Assembly (NCBI GenBank): GCA_016715405.1 | Contig: JADKAE010000013.1 | Location: 1-64,000, forward strand | Length of the DNA stretch: 64,000 bases | Reading direction: 5' to 3' | Source: Saprospiraceae bacterium | GTDB taxonomy: Bacteria; Bacteroidota; Bacteroidia; Chitinophagales; Saprospiraceae | In this document: in pieces, positions 43,886-53,657 of the stretch | How the letters are laid out: every line of letters starts with the position of its first letter | Position numbering within the stretch: the stretch's first letter is position 1 | Notes under the pieces: model-generated | What the model saw: the letters and a program-made list of their open reading frames with translations, nothing else | What the model was told of the DNA's origin: nothing | The model's database searches: none | Translations under genes and position numbers: made by a program

Positions 43886-45284
43886 AACCAACGGGCATAA
43901 TCTTAAGTTGTGGGTGTTGGCTGAGGTGTCGCAGAATAATCCGGGTGATTTCGGGATTGCCCTGATAGCGGCGCAGGCAATCGTGCAAAGCCTCTTGATT
44001 GCCTTGCCAGTCGTCTTTATCAATATATCCAAAACCGCAGAAATTCCCGTTTTCAATTAAAAAAACAGCCCATTCCTGGCGGGTGCGGCCCTGGTCGAGG
44101 ATGAAAAAATCCTGGTCGAAAGCGTAATACAACGCTTGTTGGGCTTCTTCCGCCCTGGCATTGTATTCCTCCGTGGGTTCTATGCCCACACAAGCGCCTT
44201 TGCACTGCTTGAGGTGAAAATTGAAGCAGGGCCCTTTGCCTGCCTGAATGGAGGTAAAACAGGCGCAAAGCTCGTGAGCCTGAAGCACGTGTTGTAGTCG
44301 CCCGCGGGCATGGCTTATCTTGGGATACTCCGACAAAACCCTTAGATTATTGCGCTCCCGGGCGGTAGTCACCTCTGCGATGTCGAAGCACAAATAACCT
44401 TCGGAGTTGTAAAAACTGTGGACAACATAAGGGAATTGCTTTTGCCGTTGGGCGCGGTTGACCGAGGGGCTGAGGCGTTTTATTTCATAGGATTCGAGCA
44501 GTAACGCGGCTAGCTCGCTGCCCGTGAGCTCAAATGTAATATCGTCGACAAGTTGCTGCAGTTTGGCGGCCTTGGCCGATTGGTCGGCAAAGTGCTCGGC
44601 CACGCGTTTCCGGATATTGATGCTTTTCCCTACGTATACCACTTCCCCTCTGTCGTTGTGAAAATAGTATACTCCGCAACCTTCGGGCAGGTTGTTGATG
44701 CTGTCCATGTTCAGATTGCCCGGCAACCTGGATTCTTTGATGCCCAAATTGACGAGGTGATGCACGTGCTCACGATTGACCCCTTGAGATAAAATGCGCT
44801 CAAAAAGCACGGTAGTAGCCAGGGCGTCGGCCATAGCGCGGTGGCGTTGGTCTACTTGAATGTTAAAATGGGTGATGAGATTGCCCAGGCTATACGACCT
44901 AAGCCCGGGAAAAGCCTGCCTGCTCAGCCGTACGGTGCACAGCTGTTTGCGGCTATACGAAAAACCCAGCCGGGCAAATTCTTCGCGGATAAAATTGTAA
45001 TCAAAACGCACATTGTGCGCTACAAAAACGGCGCCTTCGGTAAGTTTTACGATATCGCGGGCTACTTCGTAAAATTTGGGCGCATGCCGCACCATCTCCT
45101 GCGTGATGCCGGTCAATTCGGTGATGCCGTAGGGGATGTAGCATTCGGGATTCAGCAACGTCTCGTAGGTGTCGACCACTTTGTTGCCGTCGTGCAGCAC
45201 GATGGCAATTTCCGTGATTTTATCCCGGTGTGCCTGCCCACCAGTCGTTTCAATATCTACGATAGCATATAGCAAATCGCGCAT
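43884..45284 (-). CDS. DnaQ-type exonuclease fused to GIY-YIG (UvrC N-terminal-like) nuclease
   Basis: 466 residues, intact. Residues 1-170 are a DEDDh exonuclease: YAIVDIETTGG (DxE), VAHNVRFDYNFIREEF and HRAMADALATTVLF. Residues about 195-285 are a GIY-YIG domain: GCGVYYFHNDRGEVVYVGKSINIRKRVAEHF, ELAALLLESYEIKRL. A further C-terminal region has a Cys cluster (CACFTSIQAGKGPCFNF, CKGACVG) like the UvrC insert. The layout matches the Cho/epsilon-like fusion known in bacteria, which probably processes damaged DNA. It is convergent with the S23 gene and shares its downstream repeat. Confidence 0.9.
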   Translation of the reverse strand: MRDLLYAIVDIETTGGQAHRDKITEIAIVLHDGNKVVDTYETLLNPECYIPYGITELTGITQEMVRHAPKFYEVARDIVKLTEGAVFVAHNVRFDYNFIREEFARLGFSYSRKQLCTVRLSRQAFPGLRSYSLGNLITHFNIQVDQRHRAMADALATTVLFERILSQGVNREHVHHLVNLGIKESRLPGNLNMDSINNLPEGCGVYYFHNDRGEVVYVGKSINIRKRVAEHFADQSAKAAKLQQLVDDITFELTGSELAALLLESYEIKRLSPSVNRAQRQKQFPYVVHSFYNSEGYLCFDIAEVTTARERNNLRVLSEYPKISHARGRLQHVLQAHELCACFTSIQAGKGPCFNFHLKQCKGACVGIEPTEEYNARAEEAQQALYYAFDQDFFILDQGRTRQEWAVFLIENGNFCGFGYIDKDDWQGNQEALHDCLRRYQGNPEITRIILRHLSQHPQLKIMPVG

Positions 45285-45346
45285 GTTTGACGTATCTTTC
45301 GATTCGGCTATTCCCGAAAGGGCATGATTATTTAATAAACATTATC

Positions 45347-46636
45347 ATGGCAAATATAAAAAATTTTGTTTTAGTATGCCTGCTTTTGCAAATGGCTTGT
45401 ACAACAAAAACGACCAAAGAAATCGGCACCAAACCGGAACCGCAGCCGGTGTTGACCGATACGCTGATTGCAGCGCAGCCGCCCGATACGATTGCCGCAC
45501 CGGCGCCTCCCAAACCGGAAGGCATCGCAGTGGGCGCAGCCAGGGTGGGGGAGTACCTGCCCTTGCTGGCCGGACAAGGCGTTGCACTGGTGGTTAACCA
45601 AACCTCCACAATCGGCGGGGTGCACCTGGCGGATACCCTGCAATCGCTGGGCATACCGGTACGCGTGATTTTTGCCCCCGAACACGGTTTTCGCGGCCAG
45701 GCCGACGCCGGCGAGAAAATCACCGACGGCCGTGACCCCAAAACGGGCATTCCCATTATTTCCCTTTATGGTAAAAAGAAAAAACCGTCGGCTGAAGACC
45801 TCAAAGACGTGAGTTGGGTGATTTTCGATATTCAGGATGTGGGCGCCCGCTTTTATACGTACATTCAGACGATGCACTACGTGATGGAGGCATGCGCAGA
45901 AACGGGCATTCGTATGATGGTACTGGATCGCCCGAACCCCAATGGAAATTATGTGGACGGACCTGTCTTAAAACCCGGGTTTCAGTCTTTTGTGGGCATT
46001 CACCCCGTGCCAATCGTACACGGTATGACGATCGGCGAATACGCCGGTATGATCAACGGCGAACGCTGGCTCAAAGACAGCCTCCAATGCCGGCTCACGG
46101 TCATTCCCGTAAATAATTATCACCACGAGCGGATATACGAGCTACCCATCAAGCCGTCGCCTAATTTGCCCAATAACAGGTCTATTTATTTGTATCCCTC
46201 GCTTTGTCTGTTCGAGGGCACGGCAGTCAGTGTAGGCAGGGGCACCGACAAGCAATTCCAGGTGTACGGCCATCCCGATTCTCCCTCGGCAATTATTATT
46301 TTACCCGAACCCAAACCGGGCGCTACACAGCCGCCGTTACAGGGCCTGCGATGTCGCGGCTTCGACCTGAGCAATTTGCCGGCCGATTCGCTTTTCCACG
46401 CCGCGCAAATCGATCTGGGCTACCTGATCGATTTTTACCAGGCTTTCCCCAATAAGGTCGACTTTTTTCTAAAAAACAATTTTATCGATAAACTCGCCGG
46501 CAGCGATGAATTGCGAAAGCAAATTATAGAGGGAAAAACAGAAGCGGAAATCCGGACAAGCTGGGAAGCCGATTTATCTCAATTCAAAAAAATAAGAGCA
46601 AAATATCTGCTTTATCCGGATGGAAATGATTGGTAA
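45347..46636 (+). CDS. NamZ-like exo-N-acetylmuramidase lipoprotein (DUF1343)
   Basis: 429 residues. The ATG at 45347 is preferred over the upstream frame opening at 45287, because it gives a lipoprotein signal (MANIKNFVLVCLLLQMAC, lipobox LQMAC). DUF1343 landmarks: GVALVVNQTSTIGG, VIFAPEHGFRG, IISLYGKKKKPS, WVIFDIQDVGARFYTYI, VLDRPNPNGNYVDGP, and SLCLFEGTAVSVGRGTDKQFQVYGHP. Members (NamZ) release N-acetylmuramic acid from the ends of peptidoglycan chains, so a role in cell-wall recycling at the periplasmic face is inferred. A Pro/Ala-rich linker (about 30-65) follows the lipid anchor. Confidence 0.92.
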   Translation: MANIKNFVLVCLLLQMACTTKTTKEIGTKPEPQPVLTDTLIAAQPPDTIAAPAPPKPEGIAVGAARVGEYLPLLAGQGVALVVNQTSTIGGVHLADTLQSLGIPVRVIFAPEHGFRGQADAGEKITDGRDPKTGIPIISLYGKKKKPSAEDLKDVSWVIFDIQDVGARFYTYIQTMHYVMEACAETGIRMMVLDRPNPNGNYVDGPVLKPGFQSFVGIHPVPIVHGMTIGEYAGMINGERWLKDSLQCRLTVIPVNNYHHERIYELPIKPSPNLPNNRSIYLYPSLCLFEGTAVSVGRGTDKQFQVYGHPDSPSAIIILPEPKPGATQPPLQGLRCRGFDLSNLPADSLFHAAQIDLGYLIDFYQAFPNKVDFFLKNNFIDKLAGSDELRKQIIEGKTEAEIRTSWEADLSQFKKIRAKYLLYPDGNDW

Positions 46637-46713
46637 GGGGGAATTAAAAATTAAGAATGAATAATGAAAAATGGGATACATTCTTCATTATTCATTCTTA
46701 ATTCTTCATTCAA
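46637..46713. repeat. AT-rich word hairpin, stop to stop
   Basis: Left arm (46642-46672) of AATTAAAAATTAAGAATGAA-type words and right arm (46681-46712) of the complement (TTCATTATTCATTCTTAATT). An imperfect stem of about 30 bp fills the gap between the NamZ TAA and the TAA of the convergent choice-of-anchor J gene. Confidence 0.9.
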
Positions 46714-48587
46714 TTAATGCTGTACCGCCATTTTCAGCGTCTTGATACCGGCGTCAGTGCGAACGCGGATCATATAGTTGCCGTTGGCGAGGTCTTTTGC
46801 ATTCAGTTGGATGCGCTCCGACTTAATGTTGTCGAAGTTTTGCTGCTGCAACATTCTGCCTGTCACGTCAAACACGCTAACCTGTACCGTTGAGGACTGC
46901 GTTTCGAGATTAAACTCGAGCGTAGCCAGCTCGTTTACGGGGTTGGGGAAGAGTGCAACTGCGCCATCGGGCAGAATAATATCAGTAGTGCCTACTGGAG
47001 CAGAAGAGATGCTCAGACGAGATACCGGAACGATATCGAGGCCAAAGCCAAGCAAGTCGAGCGTACCTGTGTTGCTTACGTCGAGTACGCCGGCATAACG
47101 CGGATTGTTTAATGAATCCGTATAGAAATTCATAGCGGCATAGTCGAGGTTGTCAGCGGCCTGCAGGAAGCAGCTCTGATCGTCGTCAGTGGCATATTCA
47201 ATAGCGGCAATGTAATACGTATTGTCTTCGAGGGCAATTTCGGCGCCGTCGAGGTCAACGGGTATCGTAATCAAGTCGACTCCTTCGTCGCCTTCAAAGA
47301 AATAAGAGTTAAAGGCAAGCACGGTGTAGTCGCCCGGCTCGATATAACGACCGTCGGTTACACCGTTCCAGCTGTAGAGGTAAGTCGTTACGCTTTTGCC
47401 AACCAATTCGTCGGCATTAACCACGCCGAAAGTAATATAGCGGGCATACAGATCAGTGCCTTCGGGCACGAAATAGACGTTGCCGTAAGTAAAGCTCTCG
47501 TCGGCTGCAGGAGCTACGCTGCGCGTGGCGCCGAGGTCTTTGGAGAACAAAGAGTCGCTAACTACAAAGGTGAACTCGCGTACGTTGTTGGTCGTATCCG
47601 TATCCGGATTGTCGATGGCCAGCGAGTAAGTAGCTGTGTACACATCGGGTACGGCGGGTACGTCAAACTGAAGGGGGAAAAACACGTTTTCAGCCAGTGA
47701 GTCGGAAGCGACGGGGCCGTATACCAGATCTTCTTCATAAACCACATCGCCGTCGGAGTTGACAATCGTCATCGTTAGCGTGGGGCTATCCTGCGTCTCG
47801 CTGCCAATGTTCTGAATATCGGCGATAAAACCGATAGGTTCTACTTGTGTATAAGGCGTAACAGCGTTAGGCGCGATGGCATAGAATGCGTTTACGCGCA
47901 TGTCGTTGGCCGGACGGGGGTCGGCGTCGGTCAGGCGTACATCGTCAATCTGCCAGTTGTAGGCACAGCCGATGGGGCTGCCGCCGTTGGGGGTGTCGCC
48001 AGAAGACAAAAATTGGAAAGCGATATAGATATTGGCTTCACCAGCTGCCCACTCCGTAATGTCGAGTTCGATGAGTTGCGGGTTGATGCTTTGGTCGCCC
48101 TCAATCACGCCGCCAAACTGGTTGGCCGTGATGTCGGGAAATACTTCGATAGCCACCCAACTGGCAGTGTCGTTCAGGTCGGTACCTACGCGAACCTGCG
48201 GGCGGTCGCTATACGTGCGATAAAAGGTTTCGAAAAGCAGCCATACTTTCTCTTTCTGAGAGCAGTCAATTACGGGTGAGATCAACCACGAATCCTGGTT
48301 GGCGCCCAGGTTGCAGTTGAGGTCGGAATCAAAGATCATCCAGCCGTTGGCGGCAGTAGTGGATGCCAGGGAGCAGTAGCGAAGGAACCGGTAGGGCCTT
48401 CGGTGGTGTAAAACCATACCGAGGTGGGCTGGCCGTTGCCTTCTACTTCTACGGTCGTCCAGTCACTGGGAAAACCGCCGGCAAAATCTTCGGTGTAAAA
48501 GTCGCCCTGCGCAAATGCGGTAGCACTGCCGAAACACAGCAGTAGTATGGCAATGGCGAATTTGTTGGATAGTGTACGTAGATTCAT
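46714..48587 (-). CDS. Choice-of-anchor J domain protein with T9SS sorting domain
   Basis: About 625 codons. Signal peptide MNLRTLSNKFAIAILLLCFGSATAFAQ, then the choice-of-anchor J (MAM-like) domain: EDFAGGFPSDWTTVEV, NGWMIFDSDLNC, DSWLISPVIDCS and AYNWQIDDVRL. A CARDB-like region (about 210-320, VEPIGFIADIQNIG) and another beta region follow. The C-terminus is a sorting domain (VALFPNPVNELATLEF, ending MAVQH). One shift near 48365 joins the first 70 residues to the rest. It is a surface-exposed beta protein; the ligand is unknown. Confidence 0.88.
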
Positions 48588-48656
48588 GTTAAAAAGATTT
48601 AAATTAAATGAAACAACAGCAGGTGAATTGTCTGATGTTTAAAAAATAAAGAAGCG

Positions 48657-48664
48657 CAAAAGTA
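48657..48664 (-). promoter_or_regulatory. Putative -7 box for the choice-of-anchor J gene
   Basis: On the minus strand TACTTTTG fits TAnnTTTG, 70 bp before the ATG at 48587; a TTGTTGTTG tract lies about 15 bp upstream. Confidence 0.45.
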
Positions 48665-48762
48665 GTAATTTTTCAACAACAAGATAGCCTCGCAAAGATA
48701 GGGGCTTTCTTGTTGGCAGGTTGGAATTAATAAACATAAGGTCGCTTATTTTGCAAAATGTA

Positions 48763-49770
48763 TTAATGGAGAGAACCCGACCTGACCAACTCGAATTCTT
48801 GCAGAAGTTGTTGTTTGTCAACGGGCGCCACACCCACGTGCTCGCATACCTGCCCACCTGCCAGGTTGGCCAATAAGGCCGTATCTTCGATGGACAGCGA
48901 CAAGGCGACGGCCAGCGAAGCTACACTGATTACGGTGTCGCCGGCGCCGCAAACATCGGCAATGTCACGCGGATGGGTGGGCGCCAACAGATATCGGCCA
49001 TCGTTTTCTATGAATAGCCCTTTGTCCGACAAAGTGATGAGCGTATATCTGTTATCCAGCTTCTCTCTACTGTAACGGGCTGCCCGCTGCAGGCTATCCG
49101 CTTCGGCGCCTACGGCAAAAGATACTTGTTGCTGGATTTCTTTCAGGTTGGGTTTAAATAAGGTGGCTTGGCGGTAGGCCCAGAAGTTTTTATTTTTTGG
49201 GTCTACGGTGGTAGGGATACCCCTCCTGCCGGCTTCAGCCATAATGGACTGAATGACGGAGGCGGTCAATACGCCTTTGTTATAATCCTGGAAAATGATC
49301 ACGTGAATGTCGACGTCGTCCAGCAGCTTGTTTACTGCTTCTAGCAACTGCGCGGTTTCCCGTTCATTGAGGTCGTGGGTATCTTCTTCATCAAGGCGCA
49401 ATAGGTGTTGGTGCTGGGCGATGATGCGCGTTTTCACTGTAGTGGTTCGCGTATCAGATTTTACGATGCCTTGTGCCGGCAACCCATAGCCGGCCATCAG
49501 CGCCATCAGTGCTGCGCCGTTGGCGTCGCTGCCGGCTACGCTGCACAGATAAGGCGTGGCGCCCATGGCTTTGATATTTAGCGCTACATTGGCAGCGCCA
49601 CCCACGCGGTCTTCGATTTGCTGTAATTGCACCACGGGCACCGGCGCCTCCGGTGAAATGCGGCTGACCGCTCCGTAGATATAGCGGTCTATCATGATGT
49701 CGCCCACGATCAATACCCGCAATTGCTCGAAAGCGCGGAATATGGCGCCTGCCTCGGTTTTTTCAGTCAC
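48763..49770 (-). CDS. hldA: D-glycero-beta-D-manno-heptose-7-phosphate kinase (PfkB family)
   Basis: 335 residues, intact. PfkB/ribokinase fold: VLIVGDIMIDRYIYGAVSRISPEAPVPVV is the diagnostic RfaE1/HldE N-terminus, with GGAANVALNIKAMGA, VDPKNKNFWAYR, FKPNLKEI and the C-terminal signature DVCGAGDTVISVASLAVAL. It lacks the nucleotidyltransferase domain of bifunctional HldE, so it is the HldA-type kinase alone; the adenylyltransferase must lie elsewhere. It acts in ADP-heptose supply for the LPS core, fitting the nearby waaA gene. Confidence 0.87.
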   Translation of the reverse strand: MTEKTEAGAIFRAFEQLRVLIVGDIMIDRYIYGAVSRISPEAPVPVVQLQQIEDRVGGAANVALNIKAMGATPYLCSVAGSDANGAALMALMAGYGLPAQGIVKSDTRTTTVKTRIIAQHQHLLRLDEEDTHDLNERETAQLLEAVNKLLDDVDIHVIIFQDYNKGVLTASVIQSIMAEAGRRGIPTTVDPKNKNFWAYRQATLFKPNLKEIQQQVSFAVGAEADSLQRAARYSREKLDNRYTLITLSDKGLFIENDGRYLLAPTHPRDIADVCGAGDTVISVASLAVALSLSIEDTALLANLAGGQVCEHVGVAPVDKQQLLQEFELVRSGSLH

Positions 49771-49790
49771 TTTAAGTAAAAGTTTAGCGT

Positions 49791-49850
49791 TAGGGTTTAG
49801 TGCATGCGCAGTTTAGCTAAACCCCAACGCTAAACCCTCCTAAACAGTTA
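49791..49850. repeat. GTTTAGCG-family word-repeat hairpin
   Basis: GTTTAGCGTTAGG, GTTTAGTGCATGCGCA, then the complementary CTAAACCCCAACG and CTAAACCC. It shares its core with 28432-28545 and 56137-56232. It lies between the heptose kinase start and the end of the DUF6089 gene. Confidence 0.87.
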
Positions 49851-49881
49851 CCACTTTAAAAAGATATCATAAGTGGACGTA

Positions 49882-50744
49882 TTAATCGGTTTTGCATCCG
49901 CTTTTTCTGCGCACGCGGCCCCGGCTGCCCACCAGCCCGTTGTCCATAAAATTATAGGAAATACTAATCCCGCCGATAAAATACAAGTCGGCGCCCCGGT
50001 TGTCGCCGCGCGGCGTTCCGGTAGGCACATTTACCGGGGGCGTACCCAGCAATTCACCCGTGCGGTTGCTCAACTCGGCGGCCAGAGGGCCGTTGCCGGC
50101 AAGCAATTCGTCGTAAGCTATGTAGGTGGTGCTCACGTCGTCGAGGTAATCGGTGAAAGCCCTGCGCCCACCCAACTCCAAGCCGATATTCCAGGTGTCG
50201 TTGAGCGCGTATTTGAAGCCGATGCCCAGCGGAATGGAAAAATCAAACAACTTATACCGCGGAAATCTGCCGGCTAAGCCCTGTCCTTCGGTGCCTACAG
50301 GCGCCAACAATACTTTCTGGCCCAGGTATCGCGTGGAAGGATTGAAGTGCATCACCGCAAAACCGCCGAACAGGTAGGCCGACAGGGGTTGTTCAAGATT
50401 ATAAGGCTGAAAGCCGGGCAGGTTGATTCTCCCGTTAATGCCAATTCGTAAATGGGCGTTTCGAAGCTCAGGTTGCGCTGGCGAATGGCCACGTCGGAGG
50501 CATTGGCGTCTTTTCCCGATAATTTGCCGTAAGACAAGCCCAACTTGACAGAAGCAAAGTTGTGGATGTTGTACCGCCCAAATACGCCGGCGGCAAAATG
50601 AGTCTCGCCGATATATACTTTTGACGAGTTGGCACTCAAATCTCCCATGTAGTTGGATACCCCGGCCAGGATTCCGGCCTCAAAGTATTGCCCCCGCAGC
50701 GCGGTGCTTGTCAGGAACATGACTAACCATATGCATTTTTTCAT
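49882..50744 (-). CDS. DUF6089-type outer membrane beta-barrel protein
   Basis: About 288 codons. The ATG at 50744 gives a signal peptide (MKKCIWLVMFLTSTALRGQ), then YFEAGILAGVSNYMGDLS, VFGRYNIHNFASVKLGLSYGKLSG, SAYLFGGFAVMHFNPS, FSIPLGIGFKYALNDTWNIGLELGGRRAFTDYLDDVS and DLYFIGGISISYNF. This strand pattern is the DUF6089 family, found next to bamA or isoprenoid genes in many Bacteroidota. One shift near 50385 joins the halves. Its role in the outer membrane is not known. Confidence 0.85.
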
Positions 50745-50773
50745 GTGGGTCGTTTTCTTTTTCCGCAAATTTA

Positions 50774-50781
50774 TAACTTTG
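50774..50781 (+). promoter_or_regulatory. Putative -7 box (TAACTTTG) upstream of the second subtilase
   Basis: TAACTTTG matches TAnnTTTG, about 175 bp before the ATG at 50957. The leader between them holds no clear gene. Confidence 0.4.
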
Positions 50782-50956
50782 CAGCGCTACAAAAAACAAA
50801 TCACCTTCAATCCAGACACAACCGGGCTAAAAAAGTGATTCCCGGTAGCCCATCGTCATTTTTTTATCATTAATGCCATCGTGATATCATATGCCGCCGC
50901 AATTGGCGTTAGAAGCACTATGGCGTATTATTCAATTTTTTAAACCAAATATTACG

Positions 50957-52627
50957 ATGAAGTGTAAATGGCTGCTCCCGGCTGTCTTTTTTTTGGCAAC
51001 CACTAGCTATGCGCAAGACAAGGCGCCCGACAACTGGTTTAATCTCGATGCAAAAAAGGATGGAATCCCGGGTTTGAGTACGGAAAAAACTTATCAGGAA
51101 CTCCTCAAAGGCAAAAAAGCACGCACGATTGTGGTGGCGGTGCTGGATTCAGGAGTCGACTATGAACACGAAGACCTCAAAGACGTGATGTGGGTCAATG
51201 AAGACGAGATTGCAGGCAATGGCATCGATGACGATAACAACGGCTATATCGACGATATCCACGGCTGGAATTTCCTGGGAAATAGCAAAGGCGAAAATGT
51301 ACACCACGATAACCTCGAAGTAACCAGGCAATATGTCTTGCTTGACAAGCGCTTCAAGGGGGTGTCTGACCCCGCCGGCTTGTCTAAAAAAGACCGCGCC
51401 GACTACGACAAATACAAGCTGTACGGCAAAGTGATAGAAGACAAGATCGAAGAAATGACGCCTAATGTCGGTTTGTATGGCTCTACCTTTGAAGCGTTTG
51501 TTAAACTACAGGAAGCCATCGGCAAACCCGCCGCAGATATTACGCTGACCGACCTGGAAAACTTCCGCACCAGCGATCCTTTCCTGCCCCGCGTGGCCGC
51601 CGTGGCAATCGATTTGCTGAAGCAGGGCGAGACTTATGCCGGCTTTCTTGATCAGGTGAAGGAAGCTTACGATTATTTCCACGACCAGGTGAATTATAAC
51701 TACAACACGGAGTTTGACCCCCGCGCCTTAGTAGGTGATGATTATAATAATGTAAATGAGCGCTATTACGGCAATAATGACGTGAAAGGTCCCTTCTCCT
51801 ATCACGGCACGCATGTGTCGGGTATCATCGCCGCCAAAAGAGGTAACAATCTCGGCATCGAAGGCGTGGCCGACCATGTGCGTATTATGTCGGTCCGCAC
51901 GGTGCCCGACGGCGACGAACGCGACAAAGACGTGGCCAATGCCATCCGCTACGCCGTAGACAACGGCGCTCAGGTGATTAATATGAGTTTCGGTAAAGGC
52001 GATTCGCCTAACAAAGATGCCGTAGATGAAGCCGTGAAATACGCCATGAAAAACGATGTGTTGTTGATCCACGGCGCCGGCAACGACGGCGAGGAAATTA
52101 AATACGACAATAACTTCCCCAACGATAAATTCAAAAAAAAGGGACTTTTTAAACCCAAATACGCCAAAAACTGGATGGAAGTGGGCGCCCACGGCTGGCA
52201 AACCGATGAAAATATGACCGCCGACTTTTCCAATTACAGCGCCACGCTGGTCGACGTGTTTGCCCCCGGCGTTGATATCTATTCTACGGAGCCCGAAAAC
52301 ACCTACAAAGTTCAGCAAGGTACGAGTATGTCAGCTCCCATGGTGGCCGGCCTGGCAGCCATGCTGCGCGCTTATTTCCCCGATCTGACAGCGACACAGG
52401 TGAAAGAGATCATTATGTCTTCGTCAGTCAAACAAACACAAAAAGTGAAACGCCCCGGCGAAGACACACTCACTTCTTTTAGCGATCTTTGTGTCACCGG
52501 CGGGATCGTGAATGCCTATAGCGCCGTGAAAATGGCCTCCGAAACCAATGGCAAACGCAAAAAACCGGCCGGCATCGATAATTCCGGCGCCGGAAATACA
52601 GACGCTAAAACGGGAAACCAACAATAA
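50957..52627 (+). CDS. S8 family serine protease, large-insert type
   Basis: 556 residues, intact. The ATG at 50957 gives signal peptide MKCKWLLPAVFFLATTSYAQ. Triad: Asp in AVLDSGVDYEHEDLK (about 63), His in YHGTHVSGIIAAKRG (about 285) and Ser in GTSMSAPMVAGLAAMLRA (about 457). About 200 residues, much helical and charged, lie between the Asp and His segments, far more than in plain subtilisins; this insert is a feature of the Bacteroidota S8 subgroup. The C-terminus is a Lys/Gly-rich tail with no sorting domain, so it is likely periplasmic. Substrate unknown. Confidence 0.93.
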   Translation: MKCKWLLPAVFFLATTSYAQDKAPDNWFNLDAKKDGIPGLSTEKTYQELLKGKKARTIVVAVLDSGVDYEHEDLKDVMWVNEDEIAGNGIDDDNNGYIDDIHGWNFLGNSKGENVHHDNLEVTRQYVLLDKRFKGVSDPAGLSKKDRADYDKYKLYGKVIEDKIEEMTPNVGLYGSTFEAFVKLQEAIGKPAADITLTDLENFRTSDPFLPRVAAVAIDLLKQGETYAGFLDQVKEAYDYFHDQVNYNYNTEFDPRALVGDDYNNVNERYYGNNDVKGPFSYHGTHVSGIIAAKRGNNLGIEGVADHVRIMSVRTVPDGDERDKDVANAIRYAVDNGAQVINMSFGKGDSPNKDAVDEAVKYAMKNDVLLIHGAGNDGEEIKYDNNFPNDKFKKKGLFKPKYAKNWMEVGAHGWQTDENMTADFSNYSATLVDVFAPGVDIYSTEPENTYKVQQGTSMSAPMVAGLAAMLRAYFPDLTATQVKEIIMSSSVKQTQKVKRPGEDTLTSFSDLCVTGGIVNAYSAVKMASETNGKRKKPAGIDNSGAGNTDAKTGNQQ

Positions 52628-52641
52628 TAAAACCTTAAACA

Positions 52642-52761
52642 GGTTGTCGGTTGTCTGTTGTCCGTTGTCCGTTCATTATCTTTATTAGTTATACTTTTAC
52701 CGACAATAGATAACAGATAACTCATAACTGATAACCGACAACTGATAACAGATAACCTACA
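52642..52761. repeat. GTTGTCGG / GATAACAG heptamer hairpin
   Basis: Left arm 52643-52678 of GTTGTCG, GTTGTCT, GTTGTCC words; right arm 52703-52761 of GATAACA, GATAACT, CGACAAC words. It fills the gap between the subtilase and the next barrel gene, ending 4 bp before that gene's ATG. Confidence 0.9.
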
Positions 52762-52764
52762 ACC

Positions 52765-53521
52765 ATGCCCAAATTCTACCTCCTCAGCCTGGCCCTGATT
52801 GCCGGGATTTGCACCGCGAACGCCCAGGATGGCCGCCTGAACAAGGGCAATGCCTTGCTGCCCAGTATCAGCTACGCCGCCCAAGCCCCCGGCGGCGATC
52901 TCGTGGATCGCTTCGGGCCCAATTTTAACGTCGGCCTTGGCTTCGATTACCTTACCAGCGAAAAAAACTGGATTTTCGGCCTGACGGGCCAATACCTCTT
53001 CGGACAAGACGTCAAAACCGATGTGTTGGCAGGCATTAGAACACCCGAAGGTTCGATTATCGGCAACGACCGCTCGTATGTTGATATCCAACTGAAGGAA
53101 CGCGGCTTTTATGCAGGTTTGCATATCGGTAAACTGGTGTCTTTTTTCCAGCCTGAACCCCCGCTCCGGATTCCGGTTCACGGTCGGCGCAGGGTTACTT
53201 CAGCATAAAATCCGCATCCAGGATGACCCGCTGACGGGCGTGCCGCAATTGAGCGACGCATACAAAAAAGGCTACGACCGCCTCACCAACGGCCTGGCAC
53301 TCCAGGAATTTGTCGGCTACCAACTGCTCAGCAATAACCGCCGTATCAACTTTTTTGCCGGCTTTGAATTTACACAGGCCTTTACCCGCAACCGCCGCGA
53401 TTTTGACTTCGATACCCGCCAGAAGGACGATGCCGACCGCCTCGACCTCCTCTTCGGTTTCCGACTGGGCTGGGTGCTGCCGTTTTATTTCGGCCAGGAA
53501 GCGGATGAGGTTTATTATTAG
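52765..53521 (+). CDS. Outer membrane beta-barrel protein (unassigned family)
   Basis: About 252 codons. Signal peptide MPKFYLLSLALIAGICTANAQ, then beta strands with alternating hydrophobics: LLPSISYAAQAPGGDLVDRFG, FNVGLGFDYLTSEKNWIFGLTGQYLFG, FYAGLHIGKLVSFF, and after a shift near 53155 SGFRFTVGAGLLQHKIRI, GYQLLSNNRRINFFAGFEFTQAFTRN, LLFGFRLGWVLPFYF. The EVYY end and the strand count fit an 8-12 strand barrel. I do not recognise the family. The stop TAG contributes the first G of a perfect GACTGTAC array. Confidence 0.75.
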
Positions 53522-53655
53522 ACTGTACGACTGTACGACTGTACGACTGTACGACTGTACGACTGTACGACTGTAAAATTGGGCATATAAAAATACGTGA
53601 AGTTTCTCAGATCGTAAAGTCGTAAAGTCGCAAAGTCTCAAAGTCGCAAAGTTCC
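53521..53655. repeat. GACTGTAC x7 perfect octamer array plus GTCGTAAA/GTCGCAAA array
   Basis: 53521-53576 is seven consecutive 8-bp units (six GACTGTAC, one GACTGTAA). After about 30 bp of AT-rich loop, 53611-53653 has GTCGTAAA x2, GTCGCAAA, GTCTCAAA and GTCGCAAA. The two arms are partly complementary. The array lies between two same-strand genes and ends at the waaA start. Confidence 0.95.
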
Positions 53656-53657
53656 CC

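Noticed and set aside
53521..53655. CRISPR array
   Set aside because: Units are 8 bp with no spacers between them, and there are no cas genes; they are tandem words, not CRISPR repeats.
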